Shown: positions 1-9,179, numbered from the stretch's first letter. The stretch is 38,105 bases of DNA from Cuniculiplasma sp052315315 (GCA_052315315.1 JBLSDE010000016.1:1-38105), one strand, 5' to 3'. Program-made: numbers and translations. The notes: generated by a model from the sequence alone, not told the origin.

Positions 1-132
1 GCTGTTGTTGAAGGATTGAACAACAAGATCCGTACTGCATTCAAGCGTTCATATGGGTTCAAGGCACAGGAGTACAGGGATACGATCATATATCTGGTGG
101 CAGGAGGATTGAGGTTACCCCCAGAATGTTAA
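1..132 (+). CDS. Transposase, C-terminal fragment (ISL3-like), cut by window edge
   Basis: The reading frame is open from base 1 and ends with TAA at 130-132, giving 43 residues. It contains VEGLNNKI, then KRSYGF and YRDTIIYL, which resembles the conserved end of ISL3-type DDE transposases (typically EG(L/I)NNKIK...K..YG(F/Y)R). The catalytic residues would lie upstream, outside the window, so intactness cannot be judged. The element's right end should lie shortly after 132. It lies over the 3' end of the ABC ATPase gene on the opposite strand, suggesting that the element inserted there. The family is inferred from the C-terminal motif only. Confidence 0.7.
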   Translation, partial: AVVEGLNNKIRTAFKRSYGFKAQEYRDTIIYLVAGGLRLPPEC

Positions 133-664
133 AGAGATCCTTAAAAATTATTTCCGGGTATACTGTGCCAGAAACTAAAATTACTACCATTGAAAAAGGT
201 GTAAACCTTAGATAATTGAATTCTCTAATAATACTTATGAGATCACTTGAAACACCTGGATTGAAACCTTTAAATGGCTCATTTAATAGTAGAATTTTGC
301 TTTTGGCAAGAATTGCCCTTGCTATATCAAGTTTTCTCCACATTACCCTTAAAAAAACTTTGACGTTCAAATTCATATTTTCGTGGTTTAATTTTTGAAG
401 AAATTTTTTGGAATATCCTTCAAAGCTATTCCCTGAATAATAATAATTTAAATTTATTCCTGCATTCATAAAATCAAAAAATATGGATTTTTCAGAGCAA
501 AAAGTACACCCTGAACTTGCTGTAAACTCTCCATCATATCTTTCTGGGATTCCGCGGATTATTTTCATCATTGTGATTTTCCCTGTCCCATTATTTCCAA
601 AAATTGCTATGCATTTGACCTCATCAATCCCCACAGATATGTCTCTTAATGCCCTATTTCTCAT
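86..664 (-). pseudogene. Degenerate ABC transporter ATP-binding protein
   Basis: The 192-residue frame keeps the ABC ATPase plan but has lost key parts. Walker A reads GNNGTGKIT, with Ile where Ser/Thr is needed to bind magnesium. The region where LSGGQ should precede the helix IARAILAKSKILLLNEP reads LRVMWRKLDIARA, so the signature is gone. Walker B has Asn for Asp (LLLNEP). The D-loop region (FNPG) is recognisable. The same frame stays open upstream of the ATG at 664 back to a TAA near 735, with ABC-like residues (AIVHKNIYKG) but no usable start codon, so the N-terminus is also damaged. The last residues are encoded by the transposase DNA at 86-132, so the native C-terminus has been replaced. 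It may once have been the exporter ATPase for the two upstream secreted proteins; that is speculation. Confidence 0.75.
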
Positions 665-733
665 AATTGTGCTAGAACCTTTATAAATATTCTTATGAAC
701 GATGGCTTTGCTTCCTGACCCATCAAATACACC

Positions 734-1567
734 TTAGCTTAATATTAACCAGATATTTCCGTATCTGTTATGGACAATTCCAATATCCCCACTTATTGAA
801 TTTTGACCCGTTTGTTTTTCTACGTCTGTTACGTTTAGGGAAAGATCGCCCGGAAATTTCAAATTTTGATAAATTAATTTTGTACCGTTAGTACCTAGTA
901 TTGTCAGTGACCCATTATTAAATTGGCAAGCAGAATGAAACTGACTGAAATTGAAATTGAGAGTCCCGTCTTCAATCGAGTAATTTACAAATAGGCCGCT
1001 CAAAGCAATTACTGAATCCCTATCATTCACATTCCAGTCTATATATTTAGCATTACCAAAATCTAAAGTAATCAATTGTGATATCCTATAATAGCCTGCA
1101 TTTGCCTCAACAAACATGGCATTAGTGCAGCTTATATGACTCATGTGGATTGTCCCATTCCAGTAAACCTTTTGATACAGTGGGTGGTAAGACGATATAC
1201 TGAATGGAACGGTTCCATGATAAGGTGTGAAATAACATGTTCCATTGATAAAAGTCGTGCATTCTTGAGGAGTGGCCAGAGCAGAATAATTACTTACACC
1301 AAGGTAGCTAAACATAAGATAGGCAGAATTATAATCAACACAGGAGCTACTTGAAAAATGAGATTGAAAGTCATTTGTGTTAGGTTTTACTTCAATTTCC
1401 ACTGGTAATTTTTCCCCCTGTTTGAATGTATTATTAATGGGATAGATACAAACGATAAAATCACTTCTCTTGGTCAGATTCTCATGTACGTAGTAAAATG
1501 CGGTACTCATTATTATGAGACCCACTATAATCGAAAGAAGTTTCTTTTTGTCAAGATTTTTTACCAT
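734..1567 (-). CDS. Membrane-anchored extracytoplasmic protein, unknown function
   Basis: I recognise no family. About 277 residues: a basic N-terminus (KNLDKKK), one hydrophobic segment (LLSIIVGLIIMSTAFYYV, a single membrane anchor or uncleaved signal), then an extracytoplasmic domain. That domain has several Cys and many N-x-S/T sequons (NNT, NYS, NGT, NFS, NGS, NVT), typical of archaeal surface proteins. An ATG at 1582 is in frame, but the ATG at 1567 has GGGTGA about 6 nt upstream and gives the better start. It follows the secreted-protein gene 1590-2426 by about 22 bp and is probably its operon partner. Confidence 0.65.
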   Translation of the reverse strand: MVKNLDKKKLLSIIVGLIIMSTAFYYVHENLTKRSDFIVCIYPINNTFKQGEKLPVEIEVKPNTNDFQSHFSSSSCVDYNSAYLMFSYLGVSNYSALATPQECTTFINGTCYFTPYHGTVPFSISSYHPLYQKVYWNGTIHMSHISCTNAMFVEANAGYYRISQLITLDFGNAKYIDWNVNDRDSVIALSGLFVNYSIEDGTLNFNFSQFHSACQFNNGSLTILGTNGTKLIYQNLKFPGDLSLNVTDVEKQTGQNSISGDIGIVHNRYGNIWLILS

Positions 1568-1589
1568 GGTATTCTCACCCATTTATACA

Positions 1590-2426
1590 TCATTGTGGTA
1601 TATATACGTTATATCCTCCGATAACCTCTGCATCTGAGTAGTTTGGTACAGGAATACCAAGCAAATCTGTGCAACATTTAACAAATTGGGCTGTTGAGTT
1701 AAAATATATATGCATGTAATGACCCGGAATGGCCTCTTGCTGTGTCAAATAATAAAGGGTGAATGCTTTAGGAGTTCCCCCAAATGCGCCTTCATTGTCA
1801 GAGAATCTAAAGCAGTAATTGTCCGGATGCAATATAATTGGACACTCGTAAAAGGCATATATCGGGAATGACATACTGTATGTATAGGAGCCAGATACTC
1901 CAAAATTTTCATATGAGGCTCCAGCGTTTGCACCTATCGTCACAGTTCTATCTCCTGATGCCCCAAAGTAGAGGCAGTCGTCAGGACTTGCGTATTCACT
2001 TATACTTGTTCCGGTCCAAGGCCAATATGATGTGCTTTCTGTATCTGTGGAACAGTATGAAAACCATCTAATTCCATTTTTTGCTGAATAGGTTGGATAC
2101 ATGGCCCCAGCATTATCCCCACTTGCTATAGTCTGTGAACTTCCAGGTTTAGCGGTTGCCTGCTCTTCAAATAAGAAAACGATATAAGGTTGAGACCCTT
2201 TGTACATTATCGTTGAGGTGATATAAATAATGTTAGTGTCACCTGACGATGAGGTCGAGATATAACATTGGGAACCCCCTGGATTAGAGCCTGTTCCTGG
2301 GTTATTCACCAATATTTGATCCTGTGCCTGGCTTCCAGTATTGCTCTCGTTCGGAATACTCCCTAAGGAGAAAAAAGTCATTCCAAAGACCAGCACTATA
2401 ACCACTGATATCAATTTCTGATACAT
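1590..2426 (-). CDS. Secreted protein with signal peptide, unknown function
   Basis: 278 residues starting with a classic signal sequence (MYQKLISVVIVLVFGMTFF), followed by a low-complexity Asn/Gly/Ser linker and a Ser/Thr/Tyr-rich body with seven Cys, including a CC pair near residue 250. There is no later membrane span, so the protein is probably released or held by its partner. No known domain is recognised. It is the first gene of a two-gene minus-strand operon with 734-1567. A long TATA-like palindrome lies just upstream. Candidate roles such as a surface-layer component, binding protein or toxin cannot be separated from sequence alone. Confidence 0.65.
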   Translation of the reverse strand: MYQKLISVVIVLVFGMTFFSLGSIPNESNTGSQAQDQILVNNPGTGSNPGGSQCYISTSSSGDTNIIYITSTIMYKGSQPYIVFLFEEQATAKPGSSQTIASGDNAGAMYPTYSAKNGIRWFSYCSTDTESTSYWPWTGTSISEYASPDDCLYFGASGDRTVTIGANAGASYENFGVSGSYTYSMSFPIYAFYECPIILHPDNYCFRFSDNEGAFGGTPKAFTLYYLTQQEAIPGHYMHIYFNSTAQFVKCCTDLLGIPVPNYSDAEVIGGYNVYIPQ

Positions 2427-2446
2427 AATAAGTTATTGTAGCTATA

Positions 2447-2466
2447 ATGTATATATATATATACAT
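2447..2466 (-). promoter_or_regulatory. Palindromic TATA tract upstream of secreted-protein operon
   Basis: A 20-bp perfect palindrome, ATGT followed by alternating TA and closed by ACAT, is centred about 30 bp upstream of the ATG at 2426. It is very likely the TATA element of the two-gene secreted-protein operon. Its symmetry would let TBP bind in either direction. Confidence 0.5.
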
Positions 2467-2830
2467 TTCTTTTAGTCATAAATTTTAAAAGTAATTTAAG
2501 AGATTTTAAGGTTTACTTCAACTCTTTGTGGTTAATTTGGAAAATTCATTCGATCAAATCAGGAATATAGGGGGATATCTCAATCGAATAATCATATGAA
2601 TCAAAATTAAAATGGACATAGAAATGCTATAGAATATCTTTGAACTCTGGTTCTAGATTTACGAAAAATAAACCGATGAAATACATTATTAATATTTTCA
2701 AACTCATTGCTCAGGTATAATCCATCGCCTATAGGCATAATAATTTTCCAAATTCCAACGAGAATTTTCAAAACCCCTGGAAGACACATTTTTTCAAGAC
2801 CTCATGATCAAAATTCATGAATCTGCTGCA
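2467..2830. other. Gene-poor stretch between secreted-protein operon and IS remnant
   Basis: AT-rich DNA with frequent stops in all frames. A 60-codon minus-strand frame (2607-2789) has no ribosome-binding site or recognisable motif. I see no gene, RNA or clear repeat here; it may be residue of earlier insertions. Confidence 0.4.
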
Positions 2831-2839
2831 ATCCAGTTT

Positions 2840-3764
2840 CCCTGAATTGTATAAGGAGATTAAAAATCTTGGAGATCCACATTTCGGTATATAAGATCAC
2901 ATTGACTTCGAAAGATCACATCAATTCTCTCTAATCTCTATGAGAATTACAAATATAAGGTGGAAGACCAAATTATGATGCCATTCTAATGGTAAAAAAA
3001 TTACTGCATCGACAGTGATATAATCTTTCTGATCCTCAGATAGAGATGGAAATAAGAGAAAGAGTATTATTCCTCAATTTCTGTGGATATATTCATAAAC
3101 TTCCTAATACGAATACAATATGGTATTTTCGTGAATGATTATCAAAGACAGGAAGGGATCGTTTGGTATTCAATGAAATAAGAGATCAGAAAATGGCTAA
3201 AAGAATTAGAATCAAAAAGTGAACATTGCAGGGCGCTTCGTTTATTGATACTAATACAGGTAAATATGGAAAAGCAAGAGGAGATGATGCAAAACAGGAA
3301 GATCAAGGCATGGTGCATCAGCAACAAAGAAATCTTGAAAAGCATTCAGGATACAAAGCATACACTCTTTTCAATGAAATGAAAATAATTGAGAAACTAT
3401 CAGTAACACCTACTAATATTCATTATTCACAGATCGATCTCGGAGTTCCTGGAATAATATGCTAAAGAGATGAGGGTTACTTCGAATCTGAATGCATGGT
3501 TGTCAATGGAACAATGGACCGTGCAGTGAGATGCCATTCACTTCCTATGAAGAGAATAAGACGGAATATCCGCATAACCAGAATCCGACCTCTGGTAAAA
3601 CATCCCTATGCATTCTTCAAAGGGTGTTACATTTCTTCTGTATCCTGGTTACGACGGTGCAGAAGGTGAAGATATACTTCACTGCCATGTGTTATAATTT
3701 TGTGATGGCAAGATTCCTTGACCGGATAGCGTACGCAATCGAAATTGAGAAGAAACAAGAGTGA
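2840..3764 (+). pseudogene. Decayed IS5-type transposase
   Basis: Reading across frames recovers an IS5-family transposase. An N-terminal block has LYKEIKNLGDP and then HIDFERSHQFSL in another frame. From about 3030 one frame reads SDPQIEMEIRERVLF, GYIHKLPNTNTIWYFRE, stop, LSKTGRDRLVFNEIRDQ, KMAKRIRIKK, stop, GASFIDTNTGKYGK, GYKAYTLFNEMKIIEKLS, TAA at 3463-3465, RDEGYFESE, NGTMDRAVR. A frameshift follows near 3620, then VTTVQKVKIYFTAMCYN and RFLDRIA. At least three stops and several frameshifts rule out function. The third catalytic acid appears lost: the expected VEHPYAFFK block reads VKHPYAFFK. No terminal inverted repeats were found by eye. Confidence 0.8.
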
Positions 3765-3986
3765 ATATACTTGTGGAATGACCACCAGTATGGGGAATTT
3801 GAGGAAATCCTACACAAATCAGCAGTTAATCAACCGAATTAAGAATAAATATGCGGTTTTATGAAAACTTGTAGTGTTTTTTGCTAGGTTATCAGAATTT
3901 CTAATAAATTTATACACAGTAAAGGATTCTTAATTATTACATAAATGCGCCAACATAAAAAGATTTAGATTGTAAAATCAATTTTA

Positions 3987-5012
3987 TTAACGCATAAACA
4001 GGTCAGAATCTATCATCTTTTTCAACTGGTCCAGATTCTGTGGGGAGAACACCCCGTATTCAGTTATAAAGCCGGTTACGTATTTTGCAGGCGTTACGTC
4101 AAAAGCCGGATTCCTAGCCTTGCTATTTTCCGGCCCAATTGATTTTCCGTTTACTGTCAGCACTTCTTCCTGATCCCTTTCTTCGATTGGTATTTGATCC
4201 CCTGACTTTAGGCTGAAATCAAATGTGGTTCCAGGTGCAGCAACGTAAAATGGTACGTTGTTTTCCTTGGCAAGAACTGCTTTTTCATACGTTCCAATTT
4301 TATTTGCAAAATCCCCGTTTGCACAGATCCTATCTGCACCCACTATTGCCATATTGACCTCACCCTTTCGCATAAAATATCCGGCTGCGTTGTCTGCAAT
4401 TATGGCGTGATCTATTCCTTCTTGTCCTAATTCCCATGCCGTAAGCTTAGCTCCTTGAAGTCTAGGCCTGGTCTCGTCAACAAATACAAATATGTTCTTT
4501 CCCGACTCCTTTGCAACTCTCATGGGTGCCAGGGCAGTACCCCAATCGACAACAGCAAGTGCTCCAGCGTTGCAGTGAGTTAATATTTTACTATTATTCT
4601 GAATGAATTCATTCCCATATTCACCTATTTTTTTACATCTTCCACTCACTTCCATGGAATATCTTTCAGCTGCATTCAATTCAAAATTATTTTTTTTCAT
4701 ATAATCAATTGCCTTAAACAGATCGTATGCGGTAGGTCTTGTGGAACCTATTTTCTCCACTGCCTTATTCATATCTTCACCATTTATTTTGGCCATTGCC
4801 AGACCATAGGCTGCCGTAACTCCTATCGCCGGGGCTCCTCTAACAACCATATGCTTTATTGCATAGGCGATATCGTCAGAATTCTTTGCGTCAAAAATTT
4901 CAACCTTTTCTGGGAGTTTTCTCTGCTCGATCATTCTTACCATATTGTTTTCAAACCAGACTGCTCTCAGTTTTCTTTCGTTTCCATCAACTGTTATTTT
5001 CATTGAAACCAT
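3987..5012 (-). CDS. mtnA: S-methyl-5-thioribose-1-phosphate isomerase
   Basis: Converts 5-methylthioribose-1-phosphate to 5-methylthioribulose-1-phosphate in methionine salvage; cytoplasmic. At 341 residues it is full length for the eIF2B-like MtnA family. Visible blocks: VVRGAPAIGVTAAYGLA (56-72), LTHCNAGALA with the catalytic Cys at 147, DETRPRLQGAKLTAWEL (179-194), and VGADRICANGDFANKIGT with the catalytic Asp at 227. The start is ATG 5012, or ATG 5003 three codons later, which gives a family-like MKI start; neither has a strong Shine-Dalgarno. It stands alone, downstream of an IS remnant. Archaeal ribose-1,5-bisphosphate isomerase is a related alternative but is usually shorter. Confidence 0.9.
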   Translation of the reverse strand: MVSMKITVDGNERKLRAVWFENNMVRMIEQRKLPEKVEIFDAKNSDDIAYAIKHMVVRGAPAIGVTAAYGLAMAKINGEDMNKAVEKIGSTRPTAYDLFKAIDYMKKNNFELNAAERYSMEVSGRCKKIGEYGNEFIQNNSKILTHCNAGALAVVDWGTALAPMRVAKESGKNIFVFVDETRPRLQGAKLTAWELGQEGIDHAIIADNAAGYFMRKGEVNMAIVGADRICANGDFANKIGTYEKAVLAKENNVPFYVAAPGTTFDFSLKSGDQIPIEERDQEEVLTVNGKSIGPENSKARNPAFDVTPAKYVTGFITEYGVFSPQNLDQLKKMIDSDLFMR

Positions 5013-5190
5013 ACATAAATTTCTTTAACATATTAAACGATATTCCATTTCCAAGTTTCTAGGAATGAAATTGCTTATAGAAAAAAAATCTCAAATGGAT
5101 GATCAATTTAGCATAAAACATAAAAATATAAATAACAAACATAATGCCTCCATCAAGCAATAATGATCATTAGGGAACTTTAAAAAGAAT

Positions 5191-5200
5191 GTTTATATTT
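5191..5200 (+). promoter_or_regulatory. TATA element for tRNA-Lys / RNA polymerase operon
   Basis: GTTTATATTT lies about 35 bp upstream of the mature tRNA-Lys 5' end, placing initiation around 5217-5222, a short leader before the tRNA. No TATA element can fit between the tRNA and rpoH, so this may drive both. Confidence 0.5.
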
Positions 5201-5231
5201 CAAAAAGATATTCACTGTGCCGGCAAAAAAT

Positions 5232-5305
5232 GGGCCCATAGCTCAGCTAGGTAGAGCATCTGGCTTTTAACCAGAGGGTCAGGGGTTCGAATCCCCTTGG
5301 GCCCG
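5232..5305 (+). tRNA. tRNA-Lys (anticodon UUU)
   Basis: A complete cloverleaf. Acceptor GGGCCCA pairs with TGGGCCC and the discriminator is G. The D arm is GCTC...GAGC. The anticodon stem TCTGG/CCAGA encloses loop CTTTTAA, anticodon TTT. The T arm is AGGGG-TTCGAAT-CCCCT. No intron, and CCA is not encoded. The rpoH start codon follows after 14 nt. Confidence 0.95.
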
Positions 5306-5319
5306 TAAAGGTGATGAAA

Positions 5320-5595
5320 ATGAGTAAATTCAATGTGTTGCACCACGATTTGGTACCAGAACATGATTTAGTTGATGAAAAAGATGAAGCAGAACTTCTA
5401 AAAAAGTTAAAAACACAGAAAGATTTTTTACCTAAAATAAGCATTAAGGATCCTGCTATCGAAGCTTTATCTGAGATTTATGGGGAAATTAAAACAGGAA
5501 GGATTATCAAAATTACCAGAAAAGTATCAAGAGATGATAAAACAGTTGGTATTGCGGAATATTATAGAGTTGTTAGCAACGAGGTTATGAGATGA
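5320..5595 (+). CDS. rpoH: RNA polymerase subunit H (Rpb5 C-terminal homologue)
   Basis: Small RNA polymerase subunit H, equivalent to the C-terminal domain of eukaryotic Rpb5, contacting the A' subunit at the lower jaw. About 91 residues from the ATG at 5320, chosen because GGTGA lies 5 nt upstream; GTG 5311 and ATG 5314 are in frame but lack that spacing. The family pattern is visible: HDLVPEHDLVDEKDEAELL, then LPKISIKDPAIEAL, then GRIIKITRKVS and the final YYRVVSNEV. It is the first protein gene of the polymerase operon, and its stop overlaps the rpoB start (ATGA-type overlap at 5592-5595). Confidence 0.93.
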   Translation: MSKFNVLHHDLVPEHDLVDEKDEAELLKKLKTQKDFLPKISIKDPAIEALSEIYGEIKTGRIIKITRKVSRDDKTVGIAEYYRVVSNEVMR

Positions 5596-8500
5596 AGGAG
5601 ATTATTGAATCGTATTTTAAAAATGAGAGCATTGTTGGTGATCAGATAGAGTCTATGAACACCTTTATTGCGTCCATAGACAATCCAGACAGTGTGATGC
5701 AGAGAATTGTTGATGAGACAAAAATATCTGATGATGATGAACCGGGAGTAATAGTTCTTGATTCCACTAAGACTGGTGGAAAAGACATAAGAATATATTT
5801 TGGGAGACCTAAGGAAAAGGGCAAATATTACGGGCAGCCAACTGTGTGGATTGACACACCAGAGATTAAGGAAGCATCAGGTGCGACAAATCAAATTACT
5901 CCCCAAGAAGCAAGAATCAGGGATTTAAATTACACTGCTCCAATAAACCTCAGACTAAAGGTTGTGGAAGATGGGGTAGAATCAACACCCGAAACCATAA
6001 AAATTGGGGAAATGCCAGTAATGGTAAGAACAAAGGCATGCACCCTTTATGGTTCAAATCTCGATAAATATATAGAAAAAAATAACGGACCAATCAATGG
6101 AACGAGAAAAGAGAAACTTCAGTACGTTGGAGAGGATCCAAATGATTCTGGTGGTTATTTCATTATAAGCGGCAGTGAGAGGGTTATTGTTTCTCTGGAA
6201 GACCTTGCCCCTAACAAGATCCTTGTAGAGTATGAAGAAAAATATGAAACAAAGACTGAGGTGGCCAAGGTATTCTCTCAGGCTGGAGGATACAGAGCCA
6301 TGACATCTCTTGAAAAATCCAGAGATGGAGATATAAATGTAAATATACCCACGATATCCGGAGCAATACCCATAGTTATTCTGATGAAAGCCCTTGGCAT
6401 GGAAAGGGATAAAGATATCCATGATGCAATTCACTCCACTGACGAAATGGACCCCATAATTTTCTATAACATTGAGGCCTCGAGGGATGCAAAATACCTT
6501 GCACCAAATGGAGTTGTAACACAGGAAGATGCGATAAATTATCTGGAAAAGAGATTTGCGGCTGGTCAGGCAAAGGACTTCAGGGAAAAGAAAATTTCAC
6601 AAATAGTCGATAAATTATTGTTACCACACCTTGGTGATACAAAAGACGATAGAATTAAGAAGGCTTTATACCTGGGCAGAATGGCCAGAGCACTTCTGGA
6701 ACTGAACCTTGGAATAAGAAAAGTTGACGACAAGGATCATCTTGCAAACAAAAGAGTTAAGCTTGCTGGAGATCTTATGGACGAACTCTTCAGAAACGCA
6801 TTTCAGTCAGTAATGAAGGATTTAAAATATCAATTGGAAAAAACATATAACAGAAAGAAAGGGTTAAGAATAAAACCAGCTGTGAGGCAGGATTTGTTAA
6901 CGCAAAAAATTATCCATGCAATGTCTACCGGAAACTGGATCGGAGGAAGAACTGGCGTGTCGCAGCTCCTTGACAGGGTTTCCAATGTGAGTACCATATC
7001 ACATTTGAGAAGGATAATATCTCCTTTAACAAGATCACAGCCCCATTTTGAGGCAAGGGACCTTCATCCTACTCAGTGGGGAAGAATATGCCCTAATGAA
7101 ACACCTGAAGGTCAAAACTGTGGCCTGGTTAAGAATGAAGCTCTGATGATTAATGTATCAAAGGGAATTGATACAATTGATGTTTTGGAATTCTTGAGAG
7201 ACAGGGGTATGAGAGAGCCTTCAAAGGAAGAAGAAAATGTTGGAAGAGTGTATCTTAACGGAGACTTTGTTGGTTATCATCCAGACCCAAATGGCCTTAC
7301 CATTGAAGTGAGAAAAGCAAGAAGAAGAGGAGACATCTCAGACGAGGTCAATATTAGATTTGATACGGCCAACAAGGAAGTAATAATTAACTGTGACAGG
7401 GGTAGAATTAGAAGGCCATTGCTTGTGGTGGAAAATGGTAAAGTTGCAGTCACAAGGGATATCCTTGAAAGAATTAGATTAGGAGAAATACAGGTAAGGG
7501 ATCTTACAAGAATAGGAGTTCTTGAATGGATAGATGCTGAGGAAGAGGAAGATCTCTATGTGGCACTTTATGCCTATGATTTCCCTGAGAGGTGCCCTTC
7601 GTGTGGAACAGTGCTGTACAGGTCAATAGTTGAGTGGATCAACGAAGGTGAGGATAATATTAAACTGATGTGCCAGAAATGCGGAGGAGTTTTCGAAGGT
7701 GAGTCAAGAATAACGAAGGAACATACTCACTTAGAAATAGATCCGTCGATGATTTTGGGAGTTACAGCTTCCATGATTCCATATCCTGAGCATAATTCAT
7801 CACCTAGGATTACTATGGCCTCTGCTATGACAAAACAGTCCATTGGGCTTTCTGCTACAAACTTTAGAATAAGAACAGATACAAGGGGCCACTTTATGCA
7901 TTATCCTCAGGTACCGCTGGTAAAAACACAGGTTATGGATTATGTGAAGTATGAGAAAAGGCCTGCAGGTCAAAACTTTGTAGTCGCCATTGTTTCTTAT
8001 CAGGGATACAACATTCAGGATGCCATAGTTTTCAACAAGGCAGCTGTCCAGAGAGGTCTTGGAAGAAGCAATTTCTTCAGAACCTATAAGGCTGAAGAGA
8101 GAAGATATCCGGGAGGAGATGAGGATAAATTTGGAATTCCACCACACGATGTAATGGGTGCAAGGATGGAAAACTTCTACAGAGAGCTTGATCAGGATGG
8201 AATTATAAATCCTGAAGCTTACGTACAGGGTTCAGATGTGCTTGTTGGTAAGACATCTCCTCCGAGATTTTCAGGTGAAGATAGTGACAGACTAGGGCCT
8301 CAAAGAAGAAGAGAATCCTCAATTACAATGAGACCAAATGAAAGCGGTTATGTTGATAACGTTATACTCACAGTATCAGAAAGTAACAGCAAGATAGTTA
8401 AAATAAGAGTAAGGAGTGACAGAAGGCCTGAACTTGGTGATAAATTTGCATCGAGACACGGACAGAAAGGCGTCATAGGAGCCTTGGTTCCACAGGAAGA

Positions 8501-9179
8501 TATGCCATTCACGGAAAGTGGTACAATCCCAGATATTCTGATAAATCCTCATGCAATTCCTTCAAGAATGACAATTGGTCATATACTAGAAATGATTGGC
8601 GGAAAAGTTTCTTCCATGAGAGGAAGTCAGGTTGATGGTACTATCTTTAAGGGAGAACCTGAAAACTCACTAAGGGAGGAACTTTTGAAGTATGGATTTA
8701 GATACGATTGCACTGAGACAATGTATGACGGAATCACAGGAAAGAAACTTGAGGCTGAAATATTTACAGGTGTAATATACTATCAGAAATTGCATCACAT
8801 GGTTGCAGGAAAGTTCCATGCAAGATCCAGAGGTCCCGTACAGATACTTACAAGACAACCTACGGAAGGTAGATCAAGGCAGGGAGGATTAAGATTTGGT
8901 GAAATGGAGAGGGATACACTCATTGCTCATGGCGCCGCAATGGTAATAAAGGACAGACTTCTTGACCAGAGTGATGGTACAATTCTATATGTCTGTGGAA
9001 ATCAATCATGCGGACATATTGCAATTCTTGATAGAAGAAAAGGGACTTTGAGATGCCCAGTTTGCGGAAACACTGGGAATATCCATCCCATTGAAACCAG
9101 CTATGCATTCAAACTGATGAGAGATGAATTGATGTCAATGGGTGTTATGATGAGATTAATTCTTGGTGATCTTAAATGA
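5592..9179 (+). CDS. rpoB: RNA polymerase subunit B (unsplit Rpb2 homologue)
   Basis: Second largest catalytic subunit, cytoplasmic. The 1195-residue chain is one continuous frame covering both B'' and B', unlike many Euryarchaeota where it is split. Visible features: FIISGSERVIVSLEDLAPN near 195, the fork/external region RISPLTRSQPH..RDLHPTQWGRICPNETPEGQNCGL near 475-515, a zinc site CPSCG (about 668) with CQKCG (about 694), the active-site block GDKFASRHGQKGV near 950, ILINPHAIPSRMTIGH near 980, and the C-terminal clamp zinc ribbon CGNQSCG...CPVCGN (about 1132-1160). It overlaps rpoH upstream and rpoA1 downstream by 4 nt each, indicating translational coupling. Confidence 0.98.
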   Translation: MKEIIESYFKNESIVGDQIESMNTFIASIDNPDSVMQRIVDETKISDDDEPGVIVLDSTKTGGKDIRIYFGRPKEKGKYYGQPTVWIDTPEIKEASGATNQITPQEARIRDLNYTAPINLRLKVVEDGVESTPETIKIGEMPVMVRTKACTLYGSNLDKYIEKNNGPINGTRKEKLQYVGEDPNDSGGYFIISGSERVIVSLEDLAPNKILVEYEEKYETKTEVAKVFSQAGGYRAMTSLEKSRDGDINVNIPTISGAIPIVILMKALGMERDKDIHDAIHSTDEMDPIIFYNIEASRDAKYLAPNGVVTQEDAINYLEKRFAAGQAKDFREKKISQIVDKLLLPHLGDTKDDRIKKALYLGRMARALLELNLGIRKVDDKDHLANKRVKLAGDLMDELFRNAFQSVMKDLKYQLEKTYNRKKGLRIKPAVRQDLLTQKIIHAMSTGNWIGGRTGVSQLLDRVSNVSTISHLRRIISPLTRSQPHFEARDLHPTQWGRICPNETPEGQNCGLVKNEALMINVSKGIDTIDVLEFLRDRGMREPSKEEENVGRVYLNGDFVGYHPDPNGLTIEVRKARRRGDISDEVNIRFDTANKEVIINCDRGRIRRPLLVVENGKVAVTRDILERIRLGEIQVRDLTRIGVLEWIDAEEEEDLYVALYAYDFPERCPSCGTVLYRSIVEWINEGEDNIKLMCQKCGGVFEGESRITKEHTHLEIDPSMILGVTASMIPYPEHNSSPRITMASAMTKQSIGLSATNFRIRTDTRGHFMHYPQVPLVKTQVMDYVKYEKRPAGQNFVVAIVSYQGYNIQDAIVFNKAAVQRGLGRSNFFRTYKAEERRYPGGDEDKFGIPPHDVMGARMENFYRELDQDGIINPEAYVQGSDVLVGKTSPPRFSGEDSDRLGPQRRRESSITMRPNESGYVDNVILTVSESNSKIVKIRVRSDRRPELGDKFASRHGQKGVIGALVPQEDMPFTESGTIPDILINPHAIPSRMTIGHILEMIGGKVSSMRGSQVDGTIFKGEPENSLREELLKYGFRYDCTETMYDGITGKKLEAEIFTGVIYYQKLHHMVAGKFHARSRGPVQILTRQPTEGRSRQGGLRFGEMERDTLIAHGAAMVIKDRLLDQSDGTILYVCGNQSCGHIAILDRRKGTLRCPVCGNTGNIHPIETSYAFKLMRDELMSMGVMMRLILGDLK

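Noticed and set aside
86..2426. Bacteriocin-plus-exporter cluster
   Set aside because: The ABC protein is degenerate, no permease is present and neither secreted protein matches a known archaeal antimicrobial; the evidence is too thin.
5592..9179. Possible split of RpoB into B'' and B'
   Set aside because: The frame is continuous through the usual split region with no internal stop/start pair; it is a single subunit.
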